Shown here: in pieces, positions 36,699 to 49,290 of the stretch
How positions within the stretch are numbered: the stretch's first letter is position 1
How the letters are laid out: every line of letters starts with the position of its first letter
Source of the DNA: Kalmusia sp. IMI 367209
Taxonomy: Eukaryota; Ascomycota; Dothideomycetes; Pleosporales; Didymosphaeriaceae
NCBI GenBank assembly: GCA_027946365.1
Contig: JAPEUQ010000001.1
Coordinates: 1,922,001-1,986,000, forward strand
Direction of reading: 5' to 3'
Length of the DNA stretch: 64,000 nucleotides
Program-made: the position numbers and the translations under genes
The notes under the pieces: generated by a model
The model's database searches: none
Told to the model about the DNA's origin: nothing
What the model saw: the letters and a program-made list of their open reading frames with translations, nothing else

Positions 36699-37387
36699 CT
36701 AATTTCTCGTCCATCCATGATTCCAGCCCTCCCTGCTCGGGAAATCCACCTGCACCCTGGCATACTCCACCGGTACGCTTCCCCACACGCCTCTCTTCAG
36801 CATCGCCGCCCGATACAGTCTCCCAACATCCTTGCCCTTAACGCCCAACGCACCTGCATCCGGGCCCTGACCTCCAGCTTCTTCCTCACTCACGCGGTTC
36901 CCGTTGCTATCGAGCAAGCGCAGGTGTTCGCACGCGGCGCGCATCGACATGTATTGCCGCTCGAGGTCGCGCTCTTCGGCCCAGCGGCGCTTGCGGAGGA
37001 AGAGCATCCAGGCGCGGTGGATGGTCCAGTGGCGAAGATAGCGGAGGCGGGAGAAGTGAAGGGGGCGCGGGGTTAGGGGATGTGTGAGGTGATAGCGGAT
37101 CGCAGCTATTCAATCGATGGTGTTAGCAATTAATTTTGGATTTACAATTGGAGCGAAAGACGGCATGGGGGCAAATAAAGAGTAGATGAGGACTTACTTA
37201 TGCGCGGATCTGTGCCTCCCTTTCCACCTTTCTTTCGCTTTAGAAGGCGGGCTGTGGATGAGAATGGGGATGTAGCTGCAGGTGTTGGGGTTCGTATCGC
37301 GGATCCATTGGGACGCAGCGCTTGTGGTATCGGATATTTGGAGGAATTGAGCGGTCTAAACACCGGGCGAAAGGTACTGAGGTTCAT
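36699..37387 (-). CDS. MRPL28: mitochondrial large-subunit ribosomal protein mL40
   Basis: Component of the 54S mitochondrial ribosome subunit. Exons 37198-37387 and 36699-37105 (intron 92 bases, GTAAGT donor), 198 residues. The N-terminus (from ATG 37387) is rich in Arg, Ser and Pro with no acidic residues, as for a mitochondrial presequence; it ends in TARLLKRKKGGKGG. The conserved body reads DPRI-TAIRYHLTHPLTPRPL, RYLRHWTIHRAWMLFLRKRR, QYMSMRAACEHLRLLD, LYRAAMLKRGVWGSVPVEYAR and GWNHGWTRN, characteristic of mL40. The intron splits the Thr codon of PRIT. The open frame extends upstream only through a GTG. Confidence 0.88.
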
Positions 37388-37943
37388 GACGGGCGCTGTT
37401 GGGGTGTATTTGGTGATGGGGGTTGGATTGGAGGTTTGGAAATTCGCGATCCAATGCCAAGGCGGATGCGCATTCACGTGATATGTGAGCTAACTCGAGA
37501 TGGGATTTGCGCTAACTAACCCATCGCTGTTGTTACTACACACACTGCATCTGCACCACGGCCATGCATGAGGGAGATGTGTCGATGAGTGTAGCATCAA
37601 CCTTGTCTCGCACGGATTCGATCGTGATGCATCACCTCGTACATGATGTCAACTACCTAGACTGTGTATCAAGCGAAGACCATACTTATCATATGCGGCA
37701 ATTCACAATGCACACTCCGTCCAGAAGCCATACCTACTCTACATTTCCTATAACAATATTTGGGGCTGAGCATCATGGAGGCCTATGGGATAGGTTTGGC
37801 GAGCCAGTGCTGCCTGTGCTAGAGGTCGATCATCAGGCAGCAATCCGCTAAGAGCAGGGCTACAGCATCCTCCATCATTTCTATATAAACCACATGACAG
37901 CGCGTTAGAGACGTGTCGCTCATCAGTACCAAAAGCAAATATC
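37388..37943. other. divergent promoter region
   Basis: Upstream of mL40 (minus) and of the next plus-strand gene. No gene seen. Confidence 0.5.
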
Positions 37944-39102
37944 ATGTCCTCAATATTCCATCGTCTTATTCCTTATACCATTTCTCCGCCCGTGAATTCT
38001 CCTCCTGAGAATGTTTCGGCTTCACCGGAACCTACTAGCCGACGATACCCAAAAAGGAAGCTCGCCGATGTGCAATACAATTACGAAGACAATGATGATG
38101 GATCGAGCGAATCGGAGTTAGAGTATATGCCGGTAAAAGTGAATAATCTCTGTGCAGCACCTCACATGTGCTATTGCTCATTCTCCACAGCGACAGCGCA
38201 CGCGTACTACGAAACCTCTCCCACAACATAAAATCTTCCCGTTTTTGTCGCTACCAGCCGAATTGCGAAACAGGATATACGAAGAGTGTCTCCCCTCTCC
38301 CACAGAAGTACCCGAGGATTATCGGGGCGATAAACAAGCAATATGGCTGGGCTTCAGGCAAAGGTTCTACCGCAAAACGATCGAATATATTCCATCGGTC
38401 GCAGATGATGAAGAACTAAGATACAGTGGCTTATATGGTAACGGACGCTTTCCACCAGGACGTCTAGCCACGCAACGCGGTGGCCGCGCAGCCAATCACC
38501 ACAACGACGACGACCACTCTGACTCTGACGCCGAAGGAGAACACGAGGCCGGTCCGAAGAAGCTAGGTTTCAACATGTTGTCTGTCTGTAAGCAGATCTA
38601 CGAGGAAGCGGCGCCAATGATGTATAACCGGACCCTAATGTTCACTGACGTCGATGCACTTTTCGCCTTTGCGGCCACGCTTTCGTCGCGTACTGCTAAA
38701 CTTCTCACCTCCATTGAGATCCTTACCTGGGGTCTGACTCGTTCCCGCAGGACACGAGGGTATGTCGCCATGGCGATGCTCGCGGCAAAGGGCGTGACCA
38801 ACCTTACCAGGTTGTTCATCAACTGCGAGATGGGATACTTTGACTCATATAGCTGGCGAAACTCCAGGAGGAGTACCCCTGTTCCAAAGAGGATCGCGAA
38901 AAAGGTGTATCGAGACTGTCACTTATGGCTTGAAGCTGTAGGCACCGCAAGTGGGGATTTGTATAAGGGGGTGGATATTTTGAAGCTGAACGGGGAGATG
39001 TTTGATCGTGGAAGCGGAGCGACAATGGAGGAGCTAGAGGATGAGCAAGTCAATATGTACAAGAAGGAGTTGAAGAGACTGTTGAGGGAGGGCTCTTGGT
39101 AA
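37944..39102 (+). CDS. LPAELRNRIYE-motif protein (fungal F-box-like/2EXR-like)
   Basis: Exons 37944-38132 and 38191-39102, 366 residues. The N-terminal 60 residues are disordered (Pro/Ser, then acidic). Right after the intron comes FPFLSLPAELRNRIYEECL, the short F-box-like motif shared by large families of uncharacterised filamentous-ascomycete proteins, followed at about residue 200 by FNMLSVCKQIYEEAAPMMYN, the usual second motif (LLxVCRQIYxEA). A His/Asp-rich low-complexity insert separates them. The C-terminal half is predicted mixed helix/strand without known motifs. A role as a ubiquitin-ligase adaptor is only a guess. Confidence 0.8.
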
Positions 39103-39281
39103 TGCCTTCGGTCTATGCTCATACGAGGAAGGACATCTTAATGCTCCGAGTTCAGGCTTCGGAAACGGAAATTTTGATCAATATCGATGTTAAATATGGG
39201 TATTGATTGCATTGAGCACACTTTTGTATGCAATCAGATGCTGTGATGGAAATAATTGCCGGCTAGAGAAGACTGTACACT

Positions 39282-39866
39282 TCACGTAAATAGTTCAATC
39301 TTCACGTCCAAAGTGTCAATCGCCACGCCATACTCCCCAATGTTGTCAACCAGCAAGCTCAACTCAGTATCAATGCTCACCAACCTGCCTTCATACGCAG
39401 AGCTGACCCCTTCAGAAGTCATCTGTATCACCCAGTTATCGTAAAAGGCCTTCCTAATCTTGTTCCTAACCACGTCCTACACCCCAATCAGCCGATTCAA
39501 TAGTCTCAAGCTCCATAAACACCCATCTATGCACTCACCGTCTTCCCATCTACCCCCAATCAACACACTAAACTCCCCACCATCCACCTAAAAAAGCCCC
39601 TGATATCTGTTCCTTTATTGGTGGTATACTTCCATTCGATCTAGTCCTAGGTCGATAGTAACTAAGCACCTAGTCGTTCGATTCACTATAGTCCTGCCTA
39701 CGGTCATGCCATCCATTCCAAAGGCGAACGTAAGATCGGAATAGTAGTTGAACAAGGCGGATGTATCTGCGGTACAGCCAGGGCCAGTGGAGGTGACAGA
39801 GTGGAGTGTTGCATTGGGTGAGAGAGCGCGGGCGATGAGTGCTTCCGTGAATGTGAGCGAAGTCAT
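39282..39866 (-). pseudogene. possible small gene or remnant, unknown
   Basis: Two protein-like minus-strand pieces: 39615-39866 (ATG at 39866; TLHSVTSTGPGC and DLTFAFGMDGMTV, faintly like secreted DUF4360 proteins but without a signal peptide) and 39282-39473 (RKAFYDNWVIQMTSEGVSS). A good donor (GTGAGT near 39538) and acceptor (TGTAG near 39475) lie between, yet no combination keeps one frame from the first to the second piece. Either exons were missed or the gene is broken. Confidence 0.25.
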
Positions 39867-40524
39867 GGGAAAAAATCAACCAATAGGTCAAATTAAATAT
39901 GGCTGTATATAAGGGGATTTCCTGACCTGCATATTGGCGGGTTTGGAGCCGTCGTATTTCGGCATGCTAATATAGTGTTGATCGGGACTGCTTGCGTGTC
40001 AATATCGGGATCAGCGCTTACCTAGGTACAGCTGGCTTGTTCTGCACTGTTCATCTCATTGCTTTCCCCAAGCTTGGAGTTACAATGAAGGGCCATTCAA
40101 TCCCGCGACTAATACACATTGATACGTCTACTTAGGAGTTTAGGTTCCCATGCCGATAGGGTCAGTAGGGCTACCACATTTATCGCAACACTATAAATAG
40201 TGCGAAGAATTGCTTTTTTGATGTGTAGTCACGAGTAGATACTGGTTCATTGGAAGGCTAAGTATGCTACCGGGTATAGCACCAAACATAATGCCTTGTA
40301 GGAAGAAGGTTATAGGATTCCGAGTTAATGAATAAACGAATAGTGCAAAAGCCTCTCTAAACAAGTATTCTCACATAGTTACCGTGAATATGGTACCCGC
40401 GAAAATCTGTTCCAATTGGTGACCAAGCTCTCTGCCATGCGTGTCCGGTTGACTCACAATGCCACCTTATTTCATTCGTTAGCTTCAAGTCGTTTGTAAG
40501 CACACTGTAACGGAATTGCTCACC
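39867..40524. other. AT-rich intergenic region
   Basis: No gene, repeat or RNA recognised. Confidence 0.5.
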
Positions 40525-41261
40525 TTAGCAATGTCCTTGGCCGGAGCCGGTAGCCTTATCGCAGAACGGAAGCCCGGAATAATACTGCATATACCCAATC
40601 AAGGGAAAGATGTTCTCGTTCACGATATCCGAATAAGTACTCGTTCCAGCGACATACAGCCCGCACTTCTTCGTCACCTGCTGAAGGATCCTAACGACGA
40701 ACCACCCGTTGTAAGGCGCATCCTCGTAGTAGTCGGGATTGCACGCGAAGGCGACAGTCCCGCCTCTGATGGAATAATGAGCCAGGTACGGATGGCCGAT
40801 CTTCCCGAGCCTGTCAGCTTGAGCTTCGAGGTCGGCAACTGCGGCGTCGGTGTCGCCGTGGTTCAAGTTAAAGCCGCAACCGCACCACGTGGTGAAGCAG
40901 CCCCAGCCTTCATACAGACCCGTGCTCGGTCCGCAGTCGGTGTCTGCTCGACGGGAGATGTCACTGACTCCGGTGGCATCGCGCTTGGAGGACGGAGTGA
41001 CGCCGCTTTGCTGGAAGCTCGTGACGAACGTCCACTTGTCGCTCGCTGGGCTGCTGCCGGGCAGAAGTTGTTCGTGGATTTCGGTCCCGTTCTCATCCAC
41101 ACGGACGCCATAGAAGCCGTCTAGTATGAATAGAGTTAGTACAAAGACCATCTTCAAGTAAAGCATGCTGGAATAATACCTGAAACCTCGGGTAAGGTAT
41201 AACCTTGAGCTACGGTCAGGCCGAAGAGAGCGGCGCCACTCAGGAGCTGTATGAGCTGCAT
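40525..41261 (-). CDS. candidate secreted protein, Cys-containing, unknown function
   Basis: Exons 41180-41261 and 40525-41120 (intron 59 bases, ACTAAC branch site), 225 residues. Splicing replaces the unspliced ORF's odd N-terminus with a clear signal peptide (MQLIQLLSGAALFGLTVAQG). The mature part has a KRDATG/SRRADTD stretch, which could be a Kex2-type dibasic processing region (KR, RR), followed by a compact domain with eight Cys beginning DCGPSTGLYEGWGCFTTWCG and ending in FCDKATGSGQGHC. This arrangement (signal peptide, prodomain with KR/RR, Cys-rich domain) is seen in secreted fungal effector-like or antimicrobial proteins. I do not recognise the family and claim no activity. Confidence 0.7.
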
Positions 41262-43552
41262 GGTATACGTTTAAGACCGGTGGTGGAGACAAGAGTGAGT
41301 ATTGGAGTTGAGTCTGAGCACAGTGAACAACAAACTATGGCGAGCTACTGCAGTGTTTTTATAGACGATTCTCCGTCCATTCTCAGTTATACCAAGGGTT
41401 GAATCAATACACTCCCGGGGTCCATACAATCGCCTGATAGCTACAGCGCCATTATTTCTAGTGACTGGGTCGTGAATCCTACGCTTGGGGTCGAAATACT
41501 TCAAACCTAAGCCGCTCCCGTGGTTTTCAAAGAATACTTGGATGAAAGAGTGGCACAAGACATTCAACAAAGTGCCCCTCCCGCAGTGAATAGGGCGTTT
41601 AGAGGCTATAATTTGACCTGAACAGTCGTCATCGATGTTTACAAATAGTCTTTGAGGTGCCGAACGCGGTCGAAGGACACGCGATTCAGACACGACAGTG
41701 TCGTTCCCATTGGCTGTCGTACATTTCTAGATCCCCACAAGTGGTTCGTATATGCATTGGAAAAGCTAACTATCACTAGTAAAGCAGTATTCATGTTCCC
41801 TACATTGCAGTAATGTATAGGCACGTTGAGGGATATAATCGTTCCTTCCTCCGACATGGGTTGATACTCAGGTCTGAGGCTTAATGTCAGGAGACCTAAA
41901 TGCATGGGGTATGTATGTGTAGTTTGACACCAAATCACGTCGGTGAGTTCCCGCGTGCAGACTCTGCTTTTGACGTGACCATCTGTCACTGACTTTGGCT
42001 CTACTTGATAGCCACTTCTACGGGTATGCGGCAAGCTTTACAAGGAAGCTTAAGTGTCATGAGAAAACCGTGGAGAGAGGTATTGGCAGCGTTGGCACAG
42101 TGCTTATTTCCTGACTCTATCTAATCAGTCGAATTCGGGCAAGGTCACTCTTTACTTTAAATTTCTTAAAATTCCTTCGGAACGAGACGGCGGGATAAGA
42201 GGTCCGTGCCATTCTCATAGTAGCTTTTCGATGAAAAGAGTTTCAGGCTTATACAGGTATAGATCGAAAACATTCGTCACGTCTAGGATGCACTCAGTAC
42301 AGCAGCAACTCGTTGTCACTAATCAGAGCCTCAGTTCGTCCCACGTGCACCCCGCCTGGGTAAGCGAGCCGGTACCCTCTAAGAAAGTACTAAAAGTATT
42401 TCTGGACAATACTGTCCCAAGTAGGTTTTATGCGTAAAGGAAGCATGATCCTAGTTGAGCCATTCCCTATTAAGCATGGTCCTTGCCTTTTACGATACGG
42501 ATACGAATCGTTTTGCGAATCGGCGTTAAGCTGGCTGTACCTCATGGTAGGATTGCTCGACCAGTCGTTCGCGACTTGCGAATCCTACCAGCCGAAGACA
42601 AGCGATTCGTGTGTGTGGAAACGAAAACGCCATTGGGTGAAATTCCCTACTTCAAGACCTAATACCCAAGGAAGCAAGGCTTTCTCAAGCAGTTCGGCGA
42701 GCCCGAGATTATCGTACCATATGGACTGAGTATGCTTCCCTAGGCTGTACGAAAATTTCAAAGACGCACTGTTATCCACAAGGCAAGTATGCACAGCACA
42801 ATACAAAGGTCGCCTATGCGAGTTGATATAGCATTACATCAGATCTGGTAATTATTGCTGGCGGCTTGCGACAACGATTTCTGAAGAGTCGGAGATGGCG
42901 GAGGTCGCTGGCAGCAGCGAGGCCAGCGCGGCGAGGCCTTTATCCTCCTCCCTCCTCTCATTAACTAAGGGTCAAGTGGGTATAACTGTGTCTTTACTTA
43001 ACTAAGTTCTGAACTTTCTACCTCTATGTGGTGCGCTAAGCAAGTCCCGCTTTTTACATAAGTAATATGTAGCCTTATTAGACTGGTTGTCGCACGCAAC
43101 CTAGTAAATTAGCAGGATGGACATCTACTGTTCTTGTCTGCCTGTATTGAGTACGTATACCTACATAGATATGCCTTTACATAGTTTCACACCAGTATGT
43201 GTTCCGCAGGCTGGGAGAAGCCTGATTTGTCAAGTACGTGTATTGGAATGCGTACGGACTAGCTTCTTCTATTCTCTTATCGCAATGCAGTTTGCCAGAC
43301 CTAATATTTAGGGCCGAATGAGAAATGGATGAACAGGTATATCAAGTTTTTGAAATAAAATGCTGAGTTTCTTCACTAGGATAAGTTCGCAAGTCGAAAT
43401 GCTCGATACGCCGGATGTTGAAATGGAATCTCACGAGGTTGGTCGAGGTCCTCACCGGAACTAGTGTGGTTCCGGAACATCCCGGAAAGCACCGATGCAC
43501 CTACCTTTGCAACGACCACCTAACCAACTGGTCTCTTATACAATCGATAGAG
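41262..43552. other. 2.3-kb region without a supported gene
   Basis: Scattered short ORFs on both strands (for example 41639-42034 minus) without coding signs. AT-rich parts alternate with a GC-rich block at 42880-42960. No transposon ends or inverted repeats were found by eye. Confidence 0.4.
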
Positions 43553-44482
43553 ATGACTGTCGAGCTACCTTACAGTCTCCATAGCCGCTATGCATCGATC
43601 GCGACAGCTTGGACCGTGATTCTCATCCCGCCCATCTTCATCAATCTCGGCTTATTCTACGGCCTGTGGTACGGGAGACCAGACCTCGACCGTTTGCTAG
43701 GTACGGGTCATCGCTTCTTATCGCTTCGAAAAAGTGTTCACAGCCTTGGTCACTAATTTCTACGCGTAACCACAGTCATTACCCTCCCAACCGCAATCCT
43801 CGGCATCTTCACCGCCATCGCCACAATCGATCGGGTCTGGAAACTCATCCGCTTTTCCCCGGAATACCGACCTTTGAATTCTCCCCGACATGCCCTTGAT
43901 GTTTTCCAATGGGGCTACTTCCTTGTCCTGATCATCATCTCCGCCTTGATCTTCTCCGCACTCAGTCGAGAAGACCGCGACCACGACAACCACGATTTTC
44001 AGATACGATTGATATCCCTCCCAGCAGCGGTGCTCATGTACGTCGTTGCAACTCTGACGCTCCTATCGTTGGCACTTAACCGCAGCGGATGGAAACTGCC
44101 CTTTCGCTTCGGCAGTCTGGAAGCCGGCAACGTGTTAAGACCAGCTGTGTACTACATTGTTGAAGACATCGTCGCAGTGGATGGAGGTGGTGGTATTGAG
44201 TACCGCAAAGCTTTTGGCGCAAGGTACGACAGCAGTCCGATATTTCGCAAGATGATCTTCGATCTAAGTGTGGTATGGATGCTATACTTCTATGTCTTCG
44301 CAATCTTGTTCACAGTCTTGGTATTTACGCTGCCGAAAGCGGCGGTCTATGCGGTTGGGTGGGCGGGTCCTTTCCCGCTGGCTGGGCTCATGGCGGTGTG
44401 GACAACAATCTATGTCCAAGCGAGATTTCGAGAGGAACGTGAAAGCTTGCAAGGGGACGAGAGGACGCCGTTGCTGGAATGA
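43553..44482 (+). CDS. integral membrane protein, unknown function
   Basis: Exons 43553-43700 and 43776-44482 (intron 75 bases), 284 residues. About seven hydrophobic segments are visible: TAWTVILIPPIFINLGLFYG, ITLPTAILGIFTAIATI, WGYFLVLIIISALIFSAL, LPAAVLMYVVATLTLLSLAL, VWMLYFYVFAILFTVLVFTL and PFPLAGLMAVWTTIYV are the clearest. A conserved-looking loop (LEAGNVLRPAVYYIVEDIVAVDGG) sits before the last pair. The tail ends in DERTPLLE, with an acidic dileucine-like signal that would suit vacuolar or endosomal sorting. It resembles uncharacterised ascomycete membrane proteins; no function can be assigned. Confidence 0.75.
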
Positions 44483-45501
44483 GAAGTAGCGCAACGAGTT
44501 TGAGTACGTAGAGTCTCTCTGCTTGCCTTACAATAGCCTGCAAATGTCCCAGCCCGTAACCCAACCTTATCAAAACTCAAGTTACGTATTCACTTCTATG
44601 GCATCAAACCCAATCCAAGCCCGAACCCATCCCAAAATCTATTCGCTTGTTCTTATCAGTTTGCTAAAATCGGCCCCTTTCGATGCCCCCGATTGGAAGG
44701 CTAGCACTGCTTGTTGGTATACCTGGCATACCAGTAGAATCGATTTACCCGGACAGGGACAAACATCGGGGTGACGGGCGGGTTGGAGCAATGCATCCAA
44801 CTCATCGATGGCTCGATATCTTTTGGGTTTCACTTGGCTCCAGCAAACCTGGCTATGAGATGAGATGACGTGGGAGCATGTTTCGCATCGAGTTGAACGT
44901 CGGGAAATTGCAATGCGATGGCGGCGGGAGGCTCGGGCGTACCTTCTTTCCCCACATACGCTAGCAGAAGCTAGCCGCTAGCGCATCGCTTGGCTGCCTG
45001 CCTTGGGACTTTCAGCAAGGATCGCCGACCTCCCGCAAAGTCCGTCTTCTTCAACCGCACCTCCGTTGAGCCTTGATCCGACGACAACTTGAGCATCGTG
45101 TGCAATTGCGGTGTCATGGAGAGGTGCTACGTAGTCAGGTGGATTGGTGACCGCAAACAGACTGTTGGTTTGATAAGGAATTCGCCGATGGGCCGATCGA
45201 TAACGCACGGTCTCGCCCGAGCCCAGCGCATCTAGAAGCTCCCATTGGGTAGCCTACCCATTAACTTGCTCTTGCCGCCTCTTTTCTTTCAATTTCCTCA
45301 GTCCATTCCTCAACCACCAACTCTCTACCGTCTTCACGCGAAGTCCTTCGTTTCTCTCCATTCCTTGCCGCGTTCAGTGCCCAGCGATCACGCACGACTC
45401 TTTGACGCCATACGCAAGCAAGAAGATACTCACATAGCAGCTCCGACCGCCACCAGCTTGCGTCTTGGCGTAATCGTAAGATTCAAGTCAGGTTATAGGA
45501 T
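44483..45501. other. intergenic region
   Basis: About 1 kb; promoter of the next transporter. Frames at 45245-45628 overlap its first exon and are not separate genes. Confidence 0.45.
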
Positions 45502-47457
45502 ATGTTTGGACTCACCAAAGCAAGAACAAGCTCTCGAAACCCGGACGACTTTCCCATCGCTCAGCTCTTCCTCCTTGGTGAGTACCTCGTTGCCGTGTAA
45601 CGTCTACAGATTCGTGACTGACTTGTAACGTAACGCAGCACTTGTGCGAGTGGCCGAGCCAATTGCACTCACCTCCATCTTCCCTTATGCCATCAAGCTC
45701 GTCGCACACTATGGCGCATCCGAGTCACAAGCCCCCTTCTTTGCGGGCGTTCTCATCTCTGCTTTTTCACTCGCCGAGGCATGCACTGGCATGTTTTGGG
45801 GCGGCCTCTCTGATCGGATAGGTCGCAAGCCGGTACGTGATTCCCGTTTGCTATGATTGGGGACGACCTACCTCGAATGATCTTTGCTGATGCTATCGTT
45901 CAGGTACTCTTAATGGGCTGCTTCGGTACCATCTCCTCCCTCCTAGTCGTTGGTTTCTCCCGGAACTTCTGGGTTGCACTTGCAGGCAGAGTTCTCGGTG
46001 GCATACTAAATGGAAACATTGGGGTGATCCAGACCATGGTCGGCGAGTTGGTCCAAAATCCAGCGCACGAACGTAAGTGACAAACGATGCTGTGAATAAC
46101 GCTACCGCACAGTCTCTGTTTGCAACAAAGATTGCGTGCGAGCGTGTATCTCAGCATCTTAGCTCTCTTCGCCAAACACTTGTTAATCGTAAACAGCCAA
46201 GGCATATGCCATTATGCCCTTCGTGTGGAGCATCGGAACCATCATCGGACGTAAGTCATGCTTCCCCTCAATCTCGACTCATTCTATACTGATCTTATAG
46301 CTTCGATCGGTGGTTACTTTGCCGAGCCAGCAGACAACTTCCCGTCGTTCTTCTCTTCTTCCAGCGTTTTTGCAAAGTTCCCGTACTTGCTTCCGAACCT
46401 CCTATGCACCGGTTTGCTTGTCTTTGCGATTGTTGCAGGCTACTTTCTCCTGGATGAGACTCACCCAGACATGCAGCCCTGGAGCACCCAAGCCGATCTT
46501 GATGCCACCACCGCAGAGACCCCGCTCATGCCAGCCCAAGGCGCCACTGCCAATGCACCTGCAAGCCTAACCGCCGAGAGCTATGGCACGTTCGACGATG
46601 TAGACGTTCACCACGAGGAAGTTTGGCGTGTCAAGTCTAACGGTGATTGGATTGAGGAAGGTCCATCGCACGAGAAGGTCGTTACGAAGACGGTTCTTAC
46701 TTTCGTCATCGCCTTAGGAATCTTCACGTACCATTCGGTATGTAAAATATCCAATATCAAGGCTTTCGACTAATAATTCCAGATGACTTACGATCATCTT
46801 TTACCCATTTTTCTTCAGGATAAGCGTGCCGACGACGTCTCCGCAATGGCGATCCGACCTATAGCTCTCGCGGGAGGATTAGGCATACCCCTTCAAGATG
46901 TGGGCATCATAATGTCTGTTAACGGGCTCATTCAGCTCTTCATTCAAGCCGCCCTGTTTCCCATGCTCGCATCCTTCTTCGGAGTGTGGAAGCTCCTCAT
47001 CCTCGTCACCATCGGTCACCCTGTCGCATACTTCGCGGTACCCTTCCTTCCGCTACTTCCTGCGAGCCTAGTCTACCCCGGAATCTACACCTGCCTCACG
47101 ATCCGAAGTATCACCTCGATCGTCGCGTACCCGCTCCTCCTCATCATGGTCAAAGAAGCTGCACCTTCGCCCAGCCATCTTGGCAAGATTAACGGCCTCG
47201 CAGCGAGCACTGGTGCTGCTTGCCGAACGATGGCTAGCCCGATCGCTGGACTGCTTTACGGCATCTCGATCGACATCCGTTTTACTCCTTTAGCTTGGTG
47301 GGCTTCGGCACTAGTAGCGATCATTGGAGTGTTCCAGATTCCGTGTATGAGCCGCGCGGCACGAAAGTGCAATGTCCGTGTCAACCCAGCTTTGTCGCAT
47401 CGCCGTGCGCCTAAGACTGAGGTGGTGCATATCATTGTCGAGGATGATGAGCCCTGA
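45502..47457 (+). CDS. MFS transporter, DHA1-type
   Basis: Six exons: 45502-45577, 45639-45832, 45904-46072, 46197-46250, 46301-46737, 46783-47457; 534 residues, all junctions phase-consistent. Twelve membrane segments are expected, with a long acidic loop (residues about 210-300) between the two halves. Motif A reads GGLSDRIGRKP between helices 2 and 3; GRVLGGILNGNIGVIQTM and EPKAYAIMPFVWSIGTIIGPSIGG (given here as two adjacent phrases, EPKAYAIMPFVWSIG and TIIGPSIGG) are typical of fungal drug:H+ antiporter/ZIF-like transporters. The 54-base fourth exon encodes part of that second phrase. The N-terminus from ATG 45502 is short; an upstream exon cannot be excluded. Substrate unknown. Confidence 0.87.
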
Positions 47458-48664
47458 GGACGTTACTTCATTCAATGAGGGTCAAGCAGCTTTTTTCGCT
47501 CTGATCTCAGCAAACAGCCAACATAACGAACCTTACCAATATTTCTTTTCATACAATTAGGGCGGCATGGGTCTTCTTCGGGATCTTACGGGGCAAAAGG
47601 AGGTCACTTTGCATGTATTAGGCGTTCAAACGGGTCATATCATCTTCAACAACAGACAAACAGAAGGGCATCAACAGGTTCCAGGTTTTTTACTATTCAT
47701 GTCCACATTACACGGCGCATTCGAAACCCCATGACGAGGGCTTTTGGCGAATGGTCTTGCTGGCGTAAGAAATTGATCTCTATAGGCACTTTTGATGATG
47801 GAATTGGAGTCTTTGGCATTGAAAGGACGTTTACATACCCCATAGAAGCATTTACATATTGCAATGCATTCGTTCTATAAAGAAATAGATTCGTCTAGGG
47901 TGAAGTGTTTGTCTGGAATACGACTTCCCAACAGGTACTAAACTAAGTCTTACGATGATGAAGAGCATGACCAATCCAACTCATCCTGCCCGAACTGTGT
48001 TTGAGTACATTGATCATTAAGCATGCACCGAGGGTGAAGCGAAACTCGCCCATGTATTTCTGGAAAGCATGAGATGCTCTTTTGGTCTTTTTTTTGGTCT
48101 TGAAAAAGGTCCGACGCTACAGTCCATGCCAACGGATCTGATGTGTATTGCTTGTATCATATGAGGACCATAGCTAGGGTCTATATATGTTTGCCAAGTC
48201 ACATGATGTGACAGTCCATGTGGAGTGCGGCGTCGAATTTTGAGCAGATGACGACTCAAAAGAGTGATGAGAGCTCATAGCCTGATCCGCCCCTAACCTT
48301 TTCTTCACCTGGTGGGAGGACCGGAGCGTTCTCCATGTCGCGAATATACTTGCTTTACTGGATATGCTGAGTGTTGGTTCGAGAGGAACAGGCGTAGGAA
48401 CATGCTTTGATGGTTTTCATGGCTGTCATCTAATGGGGCATCTCGCACTTCTTGCGTACAGCCACTCCACGAGTTGAATGTAACAGGGATGTGAAAAGAA
48501 GATTAAGCATACTCCTGTTCCCCCAAGCTTTTTTATTTCGGTTTGGGGGCTCCTTCCTGAAGGCACAGAACACGTTCCGCTCGTGTGTTCTGCTTTCAGT
48601 CCTGGGACACGGGTAGACAAATATGGTACAGGAAAGAGACGATAAGGATGAACCACATCTATTT
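47458..48664. other. gene-poor AT-rich region
   Basis: No coding-like frame of useful length, repeat or RNA gene was recognised. Confidence 0.45.
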
Positions 48665-49290
48665 CTAGTCGGTGATCTCGCGGGCGCAGAGGTAGCACTC
48701 GAGATACAAACGGAGGTAGCAGGTGGGCCTAGACTTCATGTATTCTTCGAATCCGCCTATCTGATAGACAAGAGGGGAGATGAGGCAAAGTGTGGATAGA
48801 AGAACGGCTGAGATCGAGAGCATAGTCATGCTAGATTTTACGGGCGGGCATATCGTTCTTCCATAGGTCGTGTTGCCAAGTAATTCGGCAAATTGAAGGG
48901 CTGGAATTGCAATGACGACAGATGTCCTTTCCGTAGTTTCTAAGAACTCAGGTAGACTCCACTCCATAAGCATGTAGTTTACGATTTTGTAGAGTAGCCT
49001 ATACAAGGTACAAGGACGATAAGCATTAAAGGTGTGGGCGGATTTCTGGAAGCTTCTGTTCACCTAAGTAATGATGCCGTTCATGCCATAGCGAGGAATA
49101 GGTTTCGTGAAAAATGGATTACCGCCCTCGAAGGTCCAATGCAAAATGGATTTTGTACTCTTGTAGCATCCACATCGATTCTCACTGTTTTCGACAGCGA
49201 ACCACGCAGGACATACATATCATCTGAGAAGAATATTCGATGACTTTGGACTCCGCAGGAAAGACACACGTCGAACCACGCCCTTCCCAC
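48665..49290 (-). pseudogene. remnant of a minus-strand gene with an in-frame TGA
   Basis: A frame reading WFDVCLSCGVQSHRIFFSDD and later VIHFSRNLFLAMA meets a TGA at 49082-49084, then continues TASLL and, across a good 65-base intron (48999-49063, GTGAAC to TATAG), runs in phase into a 110-residue segment with a hydrophobic stretch (SMTMLSISAVLLSTLCLISP). The TGA stands where CGA (Arg) would be silent, a C-to-T change. No ATG opens the frame in this piece, and the region upstream (49291-49550) is readable only in another frame. It looks like a broken gene for a membrane protein of unknown family. Confidence 0.3.
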
